A stretch of 64,000 nt of DNA from Amaurobius ferox (taxonomy: Eukaryota; Arthropoda; Arachnida; Araneae; Amaurobiidae): assembly GCA_951213105.1 (NCBI GenBank), contig OX578139.1, positions 74,605,184 through 74,669,183 of the forward strand, given 5' to 3'. Below the pieces are notes generated by a model. It saw only the letters and a program-made list of their open reading frames with translations, searched no databases and was not told where the DNA came from. Shown piece by piece: positions 34,401 through 47,893 of this stretch; position 1 is the stretch's first letter; every line of letters begins with the position of its first letter. The translations under genes were made by a program, and so were the position numbers.

Positions 34401-35228
34401 TCTTCTATACATTTAAGTTACATACATTTTAATACATATTTCATACATTTAAGTTACATATTTTAATAAATACATTATACATGCATTGTAGTAAATACAT
34501 TTGTCATATATTAAAGATAGATACAAATAATAAAAGGGTGTACTTAATAAAAAAAAAAACTACATTTGTGCTTTTACTTGCTTCCAAATAAAGTTTTAAC
34601 AAAGAAAAAATTTATGTAAACTACTTCCTCCAATTCTATGGGGAAGTACTGATTTTTATTAATATCTTAACAACTGATCTTTAGAAACACAGCTTTATTC
34701 CTAAAGAAGGATATTTTACAAGGTAAATGGTTAGACATAATTCTGCAACCAAAGCATGAATTCATCCCAAATAAATATAAATATAAACATGAAAATCCAA
34801 AAATATACAGTAGTCAATGCTTAATGTTATCAGGATCTCAAATGTTCTTATAGAAATATATAGCACAATAGTAAAATTGTAATCTCTGCAATGAAAGTTT
34901 TAAAATATATTAAAATTTGATCTTCGTATAGGGTATGTGTTCTTCCTTCCTGTAAGTAATAACATTCATTATAAGGCAATGCTAAAACTTTGTTTATTAG
35001 TGAATAACCTTTTTCTAATATTTTATTTCATAAGTTTTTCTTTTCTATTTACATCTCATTAGCTAATATCAAGTACTTACATCACTTACAGTCAAAACCA
35101 GTCAAGTTATCAAAATTCTGATTACTAATGTGTGCATATGATAGAGAGGGGTAGTAAGTGAAACCACTGATCTTTTTCCAGTTCCTTATATTAAAACAAA
35201 CATAAGTGCAAAATGATTCAAAACATAC

Positions 35229-35288
35229 CTTTCCTACAAGTTGTACTATTTCAGATAAATCTTCTTCCTCTTGCAATATTTGCTGACA
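35229..35288 (-). CDS. ATP6V1A: V-ATPase subunit A, 60-bp micro-exon
   Basis: 20 codons, CQQILQEEEDLSEIVQLVGK, flanked by an acceptor (TTTTACAG) and a donor (AAG/GTATG), phase 0 on both sides. The EEEDL(A/S)EIVQLVGK block is nearly invariant in eukaryotic subunit A and joins the neighbouring exons without a gap. Confidence 0.97.
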
Positions 35289-36140
35289 CTGTAAAATGAA
35301 GGTGTTCATTAATAATAACATAGAAGTTAAGTATTTTATCAATGAGCTTTGACTTTTACAACACAGAAAACACACAATATAACTTTAGCTAAAAACTAAT
35401 TGAAATTTAAATATAGAATGTTATTTTATGAATACAGTACTGGGCATAAAAATTTTTCAGGGGTATTCATAATATGTATACACATATTTGCAAGTTTACA
35501 CATTTTTTAATGAAAATTTCTCACATACAATCTGAACATACACATCCAGAGGCACAATGCAACATTTTTTGTGGCCCATGACCAATCTTAAATGTTTAAT
35601 AGTTTTATAATTTTTCAGTTCAATATTAACTTTTTAAATTCCTATTTGAAATGAATGCATTTATGGTTTAATCTACCATAGAAACAACACAGGCTGATCA
35701 AAATCACAATTCAGTTAATTGAATCAATCAGCCACACACATTGAGCAATGACCGGACAACACAGCCCAAAATTGTTCAGTGTATGTGGAACATACATTTA
35801 CTTAATTTACATTGACTCCCACCCCACATGAAGGTATATGGACAAATGAATTATCATTGCAAAAATAATCCCAGGACATTACACCAGGTCTAGCAGCCAT
35901 CACCACCTAGTCCAACCTCTAAGGTCCAGCTCATCCAGCCACCATGTCAACACCACCTGCACCCCACAAACCACGAGCACAAAAGAGGATGAAAACAATC
36001 TGGAGACAAACCACCAGGCTGTCTCAGTTGAGACTTAACTGTACTCCACTTAATTATTATATCATATATTTTTTATTATATCATATATTTGTTTAAAATA
36101 AAAGAAAATGCTTAATGACTCAAATTTATATATGTCATAG

Positions 36141-38072
36141 CAGGGGTCCTATTTCAGCGCGAACCCGCGAGATTCTCGCGAAATCCATAAAAAACTCGCG
36201 TAAAAATTTAGACTGCGCGAGAATTTCTCTCTCTCCAGTTCCGGCCTAAAATTATTTTTTTCTTCAAATTGGATACTGAGAAATCCAATGCCTGATGACT
36301 AGAGATGCTGATTCGCGGTGGCCAGGTCGTCATTGGCGACTAAAATTATTACAGTAAGTCGCCATTTCTGGCAACCGAAATTTCTCCAGAATCCTTTCAG
36401 TCCCACGACTGGTAGATCGAGCCGATTGCTTCGCGACCTCAAATCGCGATCAGTCACCTCATTGTTGTGAATCACGGGCAGATTGCCGTGCGGTCTCGGA
36501 CTGCGATTCCATAGCTACATGTGAATCGCAGTCAATCAAGATTTGGGCACACTAAAAGTACTATGTGTTTCTAATTAGTGAGATATTTTATAAAAAACTA
36601 TAAGTGTCTCTGCCACTTGTGCGGGTCACAAATTTGATCAAATAAAATTTTGCTCTTTTTTTTTATATATAGGATTCTTTCACAGATTTGAATAATGCTC
36701 TTTCTGAATACTTCCCCAATTTTTCGTGTTTTGCTCGAGAAATTTTCTTCTTTCCGCAGACGAAAATTCATTCCCCCATACACAGTAATGTCTACAGGTT
36801 ACAAAAATCCTGAAAATGTCATGAAATTGGCCATATATGCCCCAAAAGTGTCACAAAATTTAAACAAAGCAGCGAATTTTTTATCAGAGACATTCCTTTC
36901 TTACATTTGAAAATCTGTTTCTCCGCGATTGCGAAAAGGCGTTCGCATACAGCGATTCCCACAGTTTCTGAGAGATGACCAATGAATATCTTTTTGCCAT
37001 TTTTACAATATATTTGCATCGACTGAATTTTTTTATAATTATTTTATTTAATATACAAAGAATAAACACCAAATCATTTTTCTACCGTATTATTTTATTA
37101 ATAAAATGAAGGGTTATTTTGCAGCAGCATCACGAAAATCTGCATTTGTACGCAATCCTCGGCATACTTCGTTTAATTTGAAAAATATTTCCCACTTTTC
37201 CAATCTGTTTGCATCAACTACAGTGTTTGTAATTGTTTCGCGTTTTATACAGAAAAATTATTTTACAAACGTATTTTTATGAAATAAAGGGCTATTTTGA
37301 AAACAAAAAGAAAAAGTCGACTCTTTTCAAACAAAATGGCTAAAATCACATGACTGGTTTGAGATTCAACAAAAGGACGATGCAACCCTTATGTTCTGCA
37401 AGTTTTGTAAAAAATACAAAAAAAAAAAAAGAATCTATTTTCAAACATCAAGTCAAAATTATTACCTAATTCTATTTGCCTAGTGAAATAGTTTTTGTCG
37501 ATATTCGCCTTCGGCGATCAAAAATTATTAAAGTTTTTAATTGCTATTGCTGCATGAAAATTGATCATAAAATGATTTTAAAAATTAAAATATAAAGTAC
37601 ATACAGTTGGCCCTTGACTTTTGCAGTTTACAGACAAAAAAATTGTAAATTCGCATGCGAGTCATTTTACATAAAATAACCCATGTACACATTTTTATGT
37701 CAGCAAATAAAATCATAACGTAAGCATGGGGGAAGTCAGGAATTTTAGTAGTTTTGCTAACAAGTGTGTGTGTGTGGTGAGGGGGGGGGAGGTATAAAAT
37801 TACCAAAAATGTGCTTACTTAATACTTAAACGACTCCTAATTAATTTTTAAAAAGAATGTTAAAAGAATGTTAGTTTTAAGAATTAAAAAATTTAAATGT
37901 CGAAGAATATGAGTTATAGTTAATGCTTTCTTTTTTATTACTTTCTAAATTAGCATGGTAAAAAAAAAAAAAGAAATTTTAAGTTTCTCTCCTTATGACA
38001 GAAAATCTCTCCCAAAATTTTCCGGAAGGAGAGAAATTCTCCCCCTCTTTTACTGACTTAGTGGGAACCCTG
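36141..38072 (+). mobile_element. 1.93-kb hAT-type element with near-perfect 8-bp target duplication
   Basis: The left end reads CAGGGGTCCTA and the complement of the right end CAGGGTTCCCA. The flanks are TGTCATAG (36133-36140) and TGTCCTAG (38073-38080), a 7/8 match of the 8-bp length typical of hAT insertions. The left 400 bp is rich in GCGAG/CTCGC and GCGAT words. It lies in the intron between the V-ATPase exons at 40722 and 35288. Only a BED-finger fragment of the transposase remains. Confidence 0.8.
37313..37425 (+). pseudogene. BED-type zinc finger remnant of a hAT transposase
   Basis: In one plus-strand frame the translation reads DSFQTKWLKSHDWFE, then MFCKFCKKY. The WL..(6-18)..MFC..C..Y arrangement is the start of the BED-like zinc finger found at the N-terminus of hAT-derived proteins of the KIAA1586/ZMYM6 type. 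The histidine half and the catalytic domain are missing; a poly-A run and stops follow. Confidence 0.5.
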
Positions 38073-39404
38073 TGTCCTAGTTTAATTATTTAAAAAATAC
38101 AGATATATTACAATTTAGTGAAATAGACAAGAATATCAATTTCATATAATTAATTAAAAGAAATCATTTCAACGAGATATATTTAAATTTGAGCACAACC
38201 CTCTATACATATAATTTTTAATTGTTGATTTATTTAAAAGTGCTTGTTAAAAAGGAGTTAGAGTGTAGATAAATGTTAGTTATCATATAAAAATCAGATC
38301 TAGTCTGCTATAAATTCACAATTATGGCATGTAGAATTCTATCTCAAATTTTAATCAGCTATATTTTTACAAGTTCGGGTTATACATATTTCTAACAGGA
38401 AAAAAGCTTTGGGTGCAAATATATCAAATTCTAATTTATGCTCTTCCAATGTATTTTTAATGAGCATTATAATACTAAAAGCCTGAATAAATAAAAATGT
38501 TTTAATTTCATTATCCTAAACATATATCTCAATTTTATTAACAATTTGTTTAAAAGATAATATCCCAGCATAAAAAGCACAATAAATATAAAAATATCAG
38601 TGGATGCAAATAAAATAAAAATATTTAAAAATAAATCAAAATATACTGGCGATCAGGTTTAAATAAAAATTTCCACGATATTGCTAAACTGTCTTTTATA
38701 AATTACTAATTAATAAATGAAACAAGTTAAAAACCCATAAATATGCTGAAATGAAACTTTTTGCTATGGTCAGTTTTCTGTCCTAAATAGCCATTTTCAT
38801 CTAAATAATAGGATTTCATTGAAAAAGTTTTTGATGCTGGAATTCAATTAAAATCTTTTAAAAACTTGAAGATGTGTCTATTTTCCAGGAGATGAAAAAA
38901 ATCGGGTTCTCGTAAAAAAAATGACAAGTTTATTGCTTAGGTTAAGTATTTAAAGAAGTCAATCAAAAGGCCTTAAAAGACATTTTATAACTGCTATAAT
39001 ATTTTTCTTTGCATTTTGGCAAAAGTTAACCTGCAATAACTTCGGAATCAGTAAAAAACATACTTTCTATATATTTGGTAACAAAATTTTAGTGGACCGA
39101 ATTTTCATCTTTGGTGCATCTCATGACAGTCCTACTTCAGATATTTTCAGGAAAAGAGGAGTTGCCAGAGAGGAGCAGAACTTCCCGGTAAAAACACTGT
39201 GGATCTGTAAAATATTTTCATTTTTGCTTTCCATTAGCTCTCTCCCGAGAATTACTTGAGTTTGTTTTCAAAATTTAAGAAGGATCGTAAGGTGGGGAAC
39301 GATGGTGAGCATGGGTGATTCACACAAGCGCACATCTTATTTCAAATCCTGTAAAGGATTGGGGAATCCTCAGACTTTCCCCATAAAACAAGTGAGTATT
39401 CGTC

Positions 39405-39805
39405 TTCTTGGCCAAACTAAATACATTTTCTGCTTTTACAGCTACATAATATACACAGTATACCACCCACATTTGGTGCAAATTGCTTTGACAGTTTTGG
39501 GGGATTACAAAGGGTCACTACATTTGACAACATTTTATAGCTAAACTATATACATTTTTTTTTGTTTATTTTCTGCATTCACTTCTACACAATATATATA
39601 GTATATCACCCAAGGTAAGTTTTTAGGATAATGAAGGGTCAACAATTTTGACAAAATTCTGTTTTATAGCTAAACTACATACATTTTTTTAGAATTTTAT
39701 TTTCTGTAATCACATTTATATAATACATAAACTTGCCACCCAAATTGGGTTCAAACGGCTTCAGTGATTTTCAAGATTACAAAGGGCTAACGATTTAACA
39801 TCAAC
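39405..39805. repeat. Three degenerate ~130-bp tandem units
   Basis: TAAACTAAATACATTTT, TAAACTATATACATTTT and TAAACTACATACATTTT mark unit starts at about 39416, 39542 and 39673. Each is followed by ACATAATATA-like, CACCCA-like and ACAAAGGGT-like blocks. It lies in a V-ATPase intron and has no coding capacity. Confidence 0.75.
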
Positions 39806-40721
39806 AGATCTACCCACCCACTGACAAAAATCTTTTTTGGATCTAGGGATGCCACCGATATATTTACAGTGAAAAATATACTTGTGATTAATTTATAATC
39901 ACTATACTTTTCTTAAGTTAAATTAAAAATTTGCTTAATCTGCTACTAAAAGCATATCTATCAAGAAAAGTGATACAAGTCACAATCACCATATGTTCCT
40001 ATAGCTTTACTAGCCAGGAAAATAAAAAACTAATCAAAATTTAAGAATCCGACTTTCCAGGTTTTGAATTTTTTTAAATATTTAACAAATTCCTGATTTT
40101 TTAGTAAGGGAAGCAATGAAATGTCTATCACCTTTCTTAAGATAGTAGCATATTTTTCAAATGATTCAAAATTCTACAAAATACAATTGTAATTGCACAA
40201 TGCATGGTGGTCAGCAAAGGTCAATCAATTTCATAAGAATTAAGAGGAAAATGTGGTTTCAGGTAAACATGTAACAGCATTTTTGTTATTAGATTTGTTA
40301 TTAGAAGTACACAAAAACATTTTGAATTTTCCAATCCATTTTGAATATAGGAAAACATTTCTGCTAATGACTTTAAATTGGTACATTAATATATTCTGCC
40401 TAAAACACATACTTGATACATCATAAAAAATATTAAAAATATAAATATTAATCAAAAATATTAAATCCAAAACATTATATGTTAGTTTTGGTTTTCAAAC
40501 AAATGGCCTAAAGTATTACAATAAAATGCATAGAATAAAAAAAATGTTCTAATAATTATGAGATACATATGTAGGGTACCAATCCTATATTTAGTCTATA
40601 ATAATTCCATACTCAATTTTTCTAAACATTGAGTATGGGAACTTTTGAGATATCCTTTATAACAGACTATAAATTGTTTTCAAAATATTCTACAACTTTA
40701 CAAATCAACTTTAAAACATAC

Positions 40722-40929
40722 TTTTGTGCGTAGGGCTACAAAATCTTGGAAATTTTTGTCATAGAATTCATCTAAAGCTCTTGTATATTTGCTGTATGAG
40801 ATCAACCAATTGATGGATGGAAAGTGTTTCCTTTGGGCTAATTTCTTATCTAAACCCCAAAATACTTGAACAATTCCAAGAGTAGCTGAAGTGACAGGAT
40901 CTGAGAAGTCACCACCAGGGGGAGATACA
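40722..40929 (-). CDS. ATP6V1A: V-ATPase subunit A exon (VSPPGGDFS to VALRTK)
   Basis: 208 nt: one base completing an alanine codon, then 69 codons. It reads [48 protein letters not shown] and ends DFVALRTK before AAA/GTATG. The PPGGDFS(D/E)PVT segment and the RKHFPS.NWL..YS block lie at the nucleotide-binding interface of the catalytic subunit and are intact. Confidence 0.97.
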
Positions 40930-42839
40930 CTAAAAATAATAAAAGAAGAGTATTATTTTAGGAAATTAAAATACATGAATATGAAGTGACATGATATTCC
41001 CTATAATCTAACAAAACAAACCTCGTGCAGTTTTCATTGGTTTTCAATAACCAAAAATTTTTTTTAGGAACATATTTTGAATTGGTCTTTATGAAAATGT
41101 CTTAAAAGCAAATTTATATAAATAGTTTTAGAAAACTATGGGGCTTTGCCCCATGTTTGCTATGCTCACCAACATCATTTTTGAAGTGGATCAAACCTTT
41201 AAAAGCAATAAACATTTTATATACACCTGATTTGTCTAACAGCGATCAGTTTTCACCAATCAAGAGTTAATTGGATCTTTTAAAGCAAATTGCAAAATTT
41301 TAAATGTGCCTACGTACATAGCTTCTAATATGTTCTTGAAATATGACATGTTTGCTCGGACAGTTAAAAACTGCATGTCTTTAAGATGCAAAATGATCGT
41401 TTGTTCATAATGAAGTTTTTAAAAAATAACAAAATGGTAAAGTTTGCTATTTTGTATGGCAACTAATTTAAATCGGGGATCATAGCACATTTTCTAAAAA
41501 TTTAAAGTACGAATTCAAGGAATTTTTTTCAAAATTTTACGAGCTAATATTTGTTATTTCTATTATTAGTATTGTTTATTTATCTTATTTTACATAAATA
41601 AAAGCTGAATTGATACACAACAAACATCATTGGTGGAAGAAAGAACACTTTGAACATTTTTTCTATTTCATTTTTTGCATTAATGCCATGGTATACATTT
41701 GTGTTCAAAAGAGCCTCATGGGGGGGGGGGGGAGGCATATCTAAAATAATACATTTGAACAAGTATAACTAAATAAATAAATGTTACAACTTTCTATTTT
41801 TTTTTTTAAATTATACAATAAAAAAAATTTAAAGAAATATGTTTTATTTGAGAACTGAAAATTATAAAGGTATTTCTAGCAAAATGGAGTAATAAAGACT
41901 GAAAACATAATTTCATTGAATTTTAACCCATATGTGCTTTATTTTGTGACTGTGCAATGGGCAATAGCTTTTCTAGGTGGTTAAGTACATGCAGGATTGT
42001 AAAAAGGGGGAAAGATGGGGCGAATTTTCAAGGCCCATGCAGCCTGCAGGTCCTGGGTCTAAATTAATAAAAAAAAATTCTATATAGATGTAGTTCATTT
42101 TTATTTAAATTACCAGGCCCACGTTACTGATTTTCCAGGACTCAGGATAATTTTTGGAGGCCTTGAGTGCATGTGCACCAGTGCAGTGGGTGAACGCATG
42201 TATAGACACTTATTTAGGGTCAATCATACATGACCATGCAGTGGGCGACCGCTATCGACAGCTATTACAAGTTAAGCAGGGTTTGAAATTCAAATTCCAA
42301 ATGGAAGGTTTATCCCCTGCAACATTTGTAAATGAAGGAGATTGTAAATATTTGGTAGAGAGGCAAGCAAGTATATGTATTTTTAACAAACTTGAAATTT
42401 GTAACAAACTTGAACTTTTGAATATTGTACTTACTGCACTAGTGCTTAACAAATAGCTTGAATGCTTAAAAGCTGAAAATAATTATATAAAATGATTTAA
42501 TTAAATGTGAAAAAACAAAATATACAATAATTTATCAAATTAGTTCATCCTTTATATTATGCCATGACCTACATGTTTTAGCAATTTGTAAATTCTAACA
42601 TTTTAGCAAGGTCATTTTTTTAAAATTTACACAAAAGAATTTAAATTTATGTTATTTCAGATAACTTTTTTTTTTTTTTTTTTTTTTTTGCAACAGAAGG
42701 CTAATTTGGAAAACTTTTTTAACATTTGGAAATGTGTTTCTGAACAGATTTGCAGATTTGGGGAAAACAATTTTCATTTACCCTTGAAGCTCATAATAGC
42801 TATATTTGTGCGAAAATAAATAACCAAATAAATCTTAAT

Positions 42840-42962
42840 TATTAACTAAAATATGAAAATATGCTAGTTTAATCAATCTAATGTACAATAATATGGGGAT
42901 GGAGATAAAAGATAATTCGGCACTCTCGACAATGCATATGAATACAAACTTTCCTGGAATAT
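42840..42962. repeat. Isolated monomer of the 49-kb satellite
   Basis: ACTAAAATATGAAAATATGC, then a GATGGAGAT and a GCACTCTCGACAA block, match the ~170-bp units arrayed at 49230-49930. It directly abuts the 5' end of the family A copy at 42972. Confidence 0.65.
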
Positions 42963-42971
42963 TGAATTTTT

Positions 42972-43107
42972 ACTTTCCTTATATACATAATGTATAAGGA
43001 AAGTATTGTGACGGGGTCGAAAATTCGAATTCGAGTTTTCGACGGGAGAGCACGTTTCAAGCATCCCTGATCACGAATCAAACATTTTTGAAGTGATGTC
43101 TGTGTGT

Positions 43108-43180
<73 letters not shown>

Positions 43181-43966
43181 TATGTGTGTGTGTGTGTCAG
43201 TGAGTCTGTGGAGACAATAACTGACGAACGAATGGACCGATTCGAACCAAATTTGGTACAAAAATCACAATCCGTAAACACTGGAAGCCTATTGTTTTTA
43301 TACGTAATCGAATGTTCAGAACCCCCCTAAATTTTCGAATGAAATTTTGAAAAAATCGTCAAAAAATCAAAACCGCTAATAAAGTTACGCAAATAGACAT
43401 TCCTTATGTAATTTTTCATTAGAAAACGATTGGCATAAATTTTAGAACGCTAACATGAACCGTTCTCGAGATATTGTGCATTTTTCAAAAAAATTATGAA
43501 AAAGTCACATAAAAAAAAAAAATTCCTATTGAGAAACATGTTCACTTTTCATATGTAATACCATGCGATAAATTGAGTGACATCATTCTCGTGGATCTAG
43601 CTCGTTCCATTCATGAAAAAATATACTTTGAATAATACTTTTGTATTTGAACGCCAATAGTCATTTATCTGCTGTAAGAATAACTTTTTTCTTAGTGCAT
43701 AACGCTTGGCGAGATTTTGGCGACGAATTTGGCGGAATGTCGCCAACTTGGCGACTTTTTTGAAATGTTGCCAAATTAATGAAAATCTCGCCAAATGGAT
43801 AAAAATGATGCTAAATCAATGAAAATGACGACTAATTGTCGAAAATTCAATATCTTGGAAAGAATATTAGTATCTACTATAAGAAAAACCTATTTTTTTA
43901 CTGTAAAAGTAGTAAATTCATTACATTATATAAGGAAAGTCATGTGCTGCCCACATCAGATTTTTT
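42972..43966 (+). mobile_element. Interspersed family A, full-length 995-bp copy
   Basis: The best-preserved member. It has the terminal palindrome (ACTTTCCTTATATACATAAT onward), GTCGAAAATTCGAATTCGAG, an expanded GT array (43100-43200), ACGAATGGACCGATTCGAAC, CCGTTCTCGAGATATTG, TTGAGAAACATG-like, GCCAACTTGGCGAC, and the 3' end AAGTCATGTGCTGCCCACAT plus CAGATTTTTT. Short frames in the GT array are artefacts. Confidence 0.85.
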
Positions 43967-44647
43967 AATATGGTGATAAACTGATATGTACCTTACAATT
44001 TATATAAAAATAAAAGTTACATATATAACTAATAAATTCTAATAAACAGCAGTTAAGATTTAGAAATATGTGGAATTTAGTATTTTTAACAATCATCCTG
44101 TTTCATAATTAATTTTTTACGCTACAAGTGAATTATAAATTCAAATTTTTATATTGGATTAATTTTTAAAATCAAGCATATTAAATTAATGGCAAGACTG
44201 AAGAACAGTAACTGTTGTAGGTGATCACTGTTTACATGGAACAGAGGTCTACAACTTATCATTCATGATTAACCAAGTGTCCTTACAACCACACAATCGT
44301 ATATATTATTTGATGTATTAATTCTGAAACCTCAAAGAATTTATTACATGTGGTGTACCCTGGAGGCTAAGAGATTGTGGACCCTTGATATAGAATTTTG
44401 GTATAACCAAATAACATCACCAAATACAAAAACATTAAAAAAAAATAAAAAAATATATTTATATATTAATTTTGATTTGGAATAAATTCCTTATATTTAT
44501 AAAAAAAAAATAGATAATAGAATATGAAAACAAGCTTCAAGAAAATAAATCAAAACACAAAGAATGACATGCATAAAATTCATATGAGCAGAACTCATGC
44601 AAATTAGCTTAATTATTACAATTAACAACAAAAAAATATATTACTTA

Positions 44648-44767
<120 letters not shown>

Positions 44768-45639
44768 TTAGAAGAAAATAAAACAATTGAAGTTATTACT
44801 AAATAAATTTTAAAAAAATAATCACCAAAATATTTTATCTCTAGTTACAAAAGAGATTTTAAGCATTGATCAAAATGAGGCATATATGTGGTTGCAAACT
44901 ACCATACAAAAAATAAATTCTATTAATGTTAATTTCATTGTTTTTGTTTTATTTCGCTTGATAAAGTATAGAAATGGCCTCAAACATATTTTTTGGCATA
45001 TCTATTTCCCCTCTTTGTTATTTAGGAATTAAAACAAATTAATGGTTAGATAAACCAAATTAAGATGTAACATATAAGATTTGTGCTTAAATTATTAACC
45101 TAGCTCCTAGAGAGTAATAAAATTTGTCCAGTGCTGAAATTAAAAAAAAAAATTCTAAAGCTGCTAAAAATACAAAGTAAAATATCCAGAGTTCAAGTAA
45201 ATGTTTTGTCAACTTTCTCATGCATTCAAATTTTATATTTTTATACCCAATTGTATCACAATGAGTATCAGAGTGAAAAAATAATGTTTATCTTAAATTT
45301 CAATTTTCTTATGTAATTTTTTAAAGAAGAAATTAAGTTTGGTATGCTAGTCAAGACAATGCATTTGTTGCATTTATCTGATTTGTGTAAATATAGTTTA
45401 AATACTTTTTAGATGAAAAAAAAAATGTTAAACTACCAGTCTCCTGTATTGACTATGTTATTATCACAATGAAGTAAAAACAAGTTACATTTTATGAACA
45501 TATCTTTTAAAATGAATTAAAAATGCCTATTTCATTATATTTCTTACAAATTAACATTCACGTACAGGAGTAATTAGGCAGAATCATGGAATGCAGAACA
45601 TAAAATAGCCATTTGATGCTTCATCATCATTCATGGCTC

Positions 45640-45860
45640 GGCAGCTATGGATAGCCCTGGGTCTTCCTCTTAAGACTACTCAAGGCATTACCATTTGTTG
45701 CTGTGTCACACACAATCCATCACATTTAAGATATGGAAATTCTTCTAGAAGCATCAACCCAGAGCTGTCTTGGTATTCACCTTAGTCTAGCAAGAAAGAT
45801 CCTCCTGACAGGGCAGTTTTTCTCCATTCTTATGTTAGAAACCCAATTCAGACATTTGAT
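45640..45860 (-). pseudogene. Possible LINE-type reverse transcriptase tail
   Basis: Minus-strand translation gives broken pieces, ARLR, IPRQLWVDASRR and, further on, RGRPRAIHSCRAMND. Similar GRP.....C.AMND-like endings occur at the C-termini of non-LTR retrotransposon polyproteins. Frames shift between the pieces and nothing catalytic is present, so this is weak. Confidence 0.2.
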
Positions 45861-46426
45861 TTTAATAAATTGTATCGTATCAGATTCTCTATAGATCTTA
45901 TAGGTCAAAATTATACCTTCTCCACTAGTTGTTTTCCCTTTAAGCTACCAAATAAATTCACTCCAAAGTATTTTTTTTGTTCAATCATTTGATGTTTAAT
46001 GGATACAAATTTGCTACACTCTACACAGACAGAACTATTAATTTCATCACCTTAAACTTCTAACTGAATTAGCGGAATCAACACAAATCCTCCATGGAGG
46101 ATGTAATAAGGTAGAAAAAACACATTTTAACTTACTAATATTGAATATACAGGCTTTATTGGGGGAGTGGGGGGGATCTTTTTGTTATTTTGTTACCATT
46201 CTCTGGATTTGACTCTGCACTCAACTAAAAGTGAGTGTAGCAAAATGGGACACTGCATAAAACCCAGATAGACACCTGGCTGAACAGTCTGATGTCCTTG
46301 TTTTGAATCGAGTGATTAGCTCAGAAAGAGATTAGGTGAATTGACACACCTTGCAGCTCAAGAATATGCCCATTCAAGAGAATTGGCCACACTATGTAAA
46401 AAACTTTTAAGCTATAAAAACAATCA

Positions 46427-46564
<138 letters not shown>

Positions 46565-46763
46565 TCAGACCAAAATAATTTTATCATTAAAAAATAGATA
46601 AATCAGTGCATTACTCATTAAATTTTAATTTAATCATGATGAGCAATGAACTTGTAGCTTCTGAAATATATGGAGTGTGAGGCTCAATTTGACTCTCTCA
46701 TACATTCATGTTTCATTATTTTGGTCCATTTGCATCCTAATCAGCATTTAAATAAAAAGTTAC

Positions 46764-46872
46764 CTGTATATATAGAAGCTTCTCTGGCAGCTACAGGCAT
46801 GTTAGAAGTATTTGCTACAAGTGCAGTTCGTTTCATAATGGACTCTACATTTCCATCAATTTCCACTGTTAA
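46764..46872 (-). CDS. ATP6V1A: V-ATPase subunit A exon (LTVEIDG to ASIYTG)
   Basis: 36 codons plus one base: [20 protein letters not shown] then [16 protein letters not shown]. The intron to the next exon is short (about 200 bp), unlike the multi-kilobase introns elsewhere in the gene. [19 protein letters not shown] is near-invariant across eukaryotes. Confidence 0.97.
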
Positions 46873-47893
46873 CTGAAAATAATAGATTTAAAGATACTGC
46901 AATTATTCAATTTTTAGGAAAAATATTTGTAACATTTATTTCTTTACAATAAATGCAACAATGAAAATAATTTTGATTAAAATTTCATATCACCAAATCT
47001 GTCTGAGTTAAATGTTTTTAACAATAAAGAAAAAAAAATAACAAATCTTATTTTTATCCCATTTGTTATCTGATCTCGTGGATATTCTAGGCATGATGAC
47101 ATTTTTCTTTTGTAGATACACATACTATTTAATAATATTACACAGTGAAGAAAATATATTTATGATAACAACAAATAATAAGATATTAAAAGATTTATTA
47201 AATCAGCTTTCTTTTTGAATGGCTAAGAACAGATTAAAAATTGTGCATTACATCATGTAATACAAGCATTATGAAAAATATGGTTATAAATTCAATTTTA
47301 TTTTACATTAGCTGCATTCGGTGACTAGCTCAGTCATTTTTTAAAATGCTTTTAACTTGAAATAGCTTTCTTGCAGTAGCTGTTGACTACAAAGCCACTT
47401 GCTGTGCAAGTGTACATGTGGCTGCACTCCATCAGTTATGCCCAAGATACCTAAAACACACCATCACCCACTGGGTGAGCATAATATCCTAATAAGCATC
47501 TTAGCACACCTTTGCCTGCTGTGCGTGGGTTCAGAAAAAAGCAAAATAAAGCTGGAATTAAGAGATAAAATATCATGAGTGGTTAGTATATGAGAGCAGG
47601 GTCAGTTAGGAAAGTGAAGAAAAGGGAGCTGGCTGAGTATACTAGTGAAAAAATAAACATGCTAATCAAATGAATGGAAGCTGGAATAGATATAGTTTGG
47701 GAAAGGGGGCAATAGCTTAAGTTATAGAGGCCCAGGAAGCTATTCAAATGCTGAAATCCAAATAATCAGGGGTGATTGTGAGTCTAAGTCCAATTTCCTG
47801 AACATACAAAGAAATTTCCTGAAAAGTTACGCAATAATTTTGCAATTCACTCTCAGTATTTTTGCAATTTACGCAATATTGTGCAATTCTTGG

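Noticed and set aside
42154..42456. 100-codon plus-strand frame in a V-ATPase intron
   Set aside because: No recognisable domain; the surrounding sequence looks like degraded repeat. Opposite strand to the host gene.
42878..43281. His-Thr repeat frames
   Set aside because: Produced by the expanded GT array inside family A.
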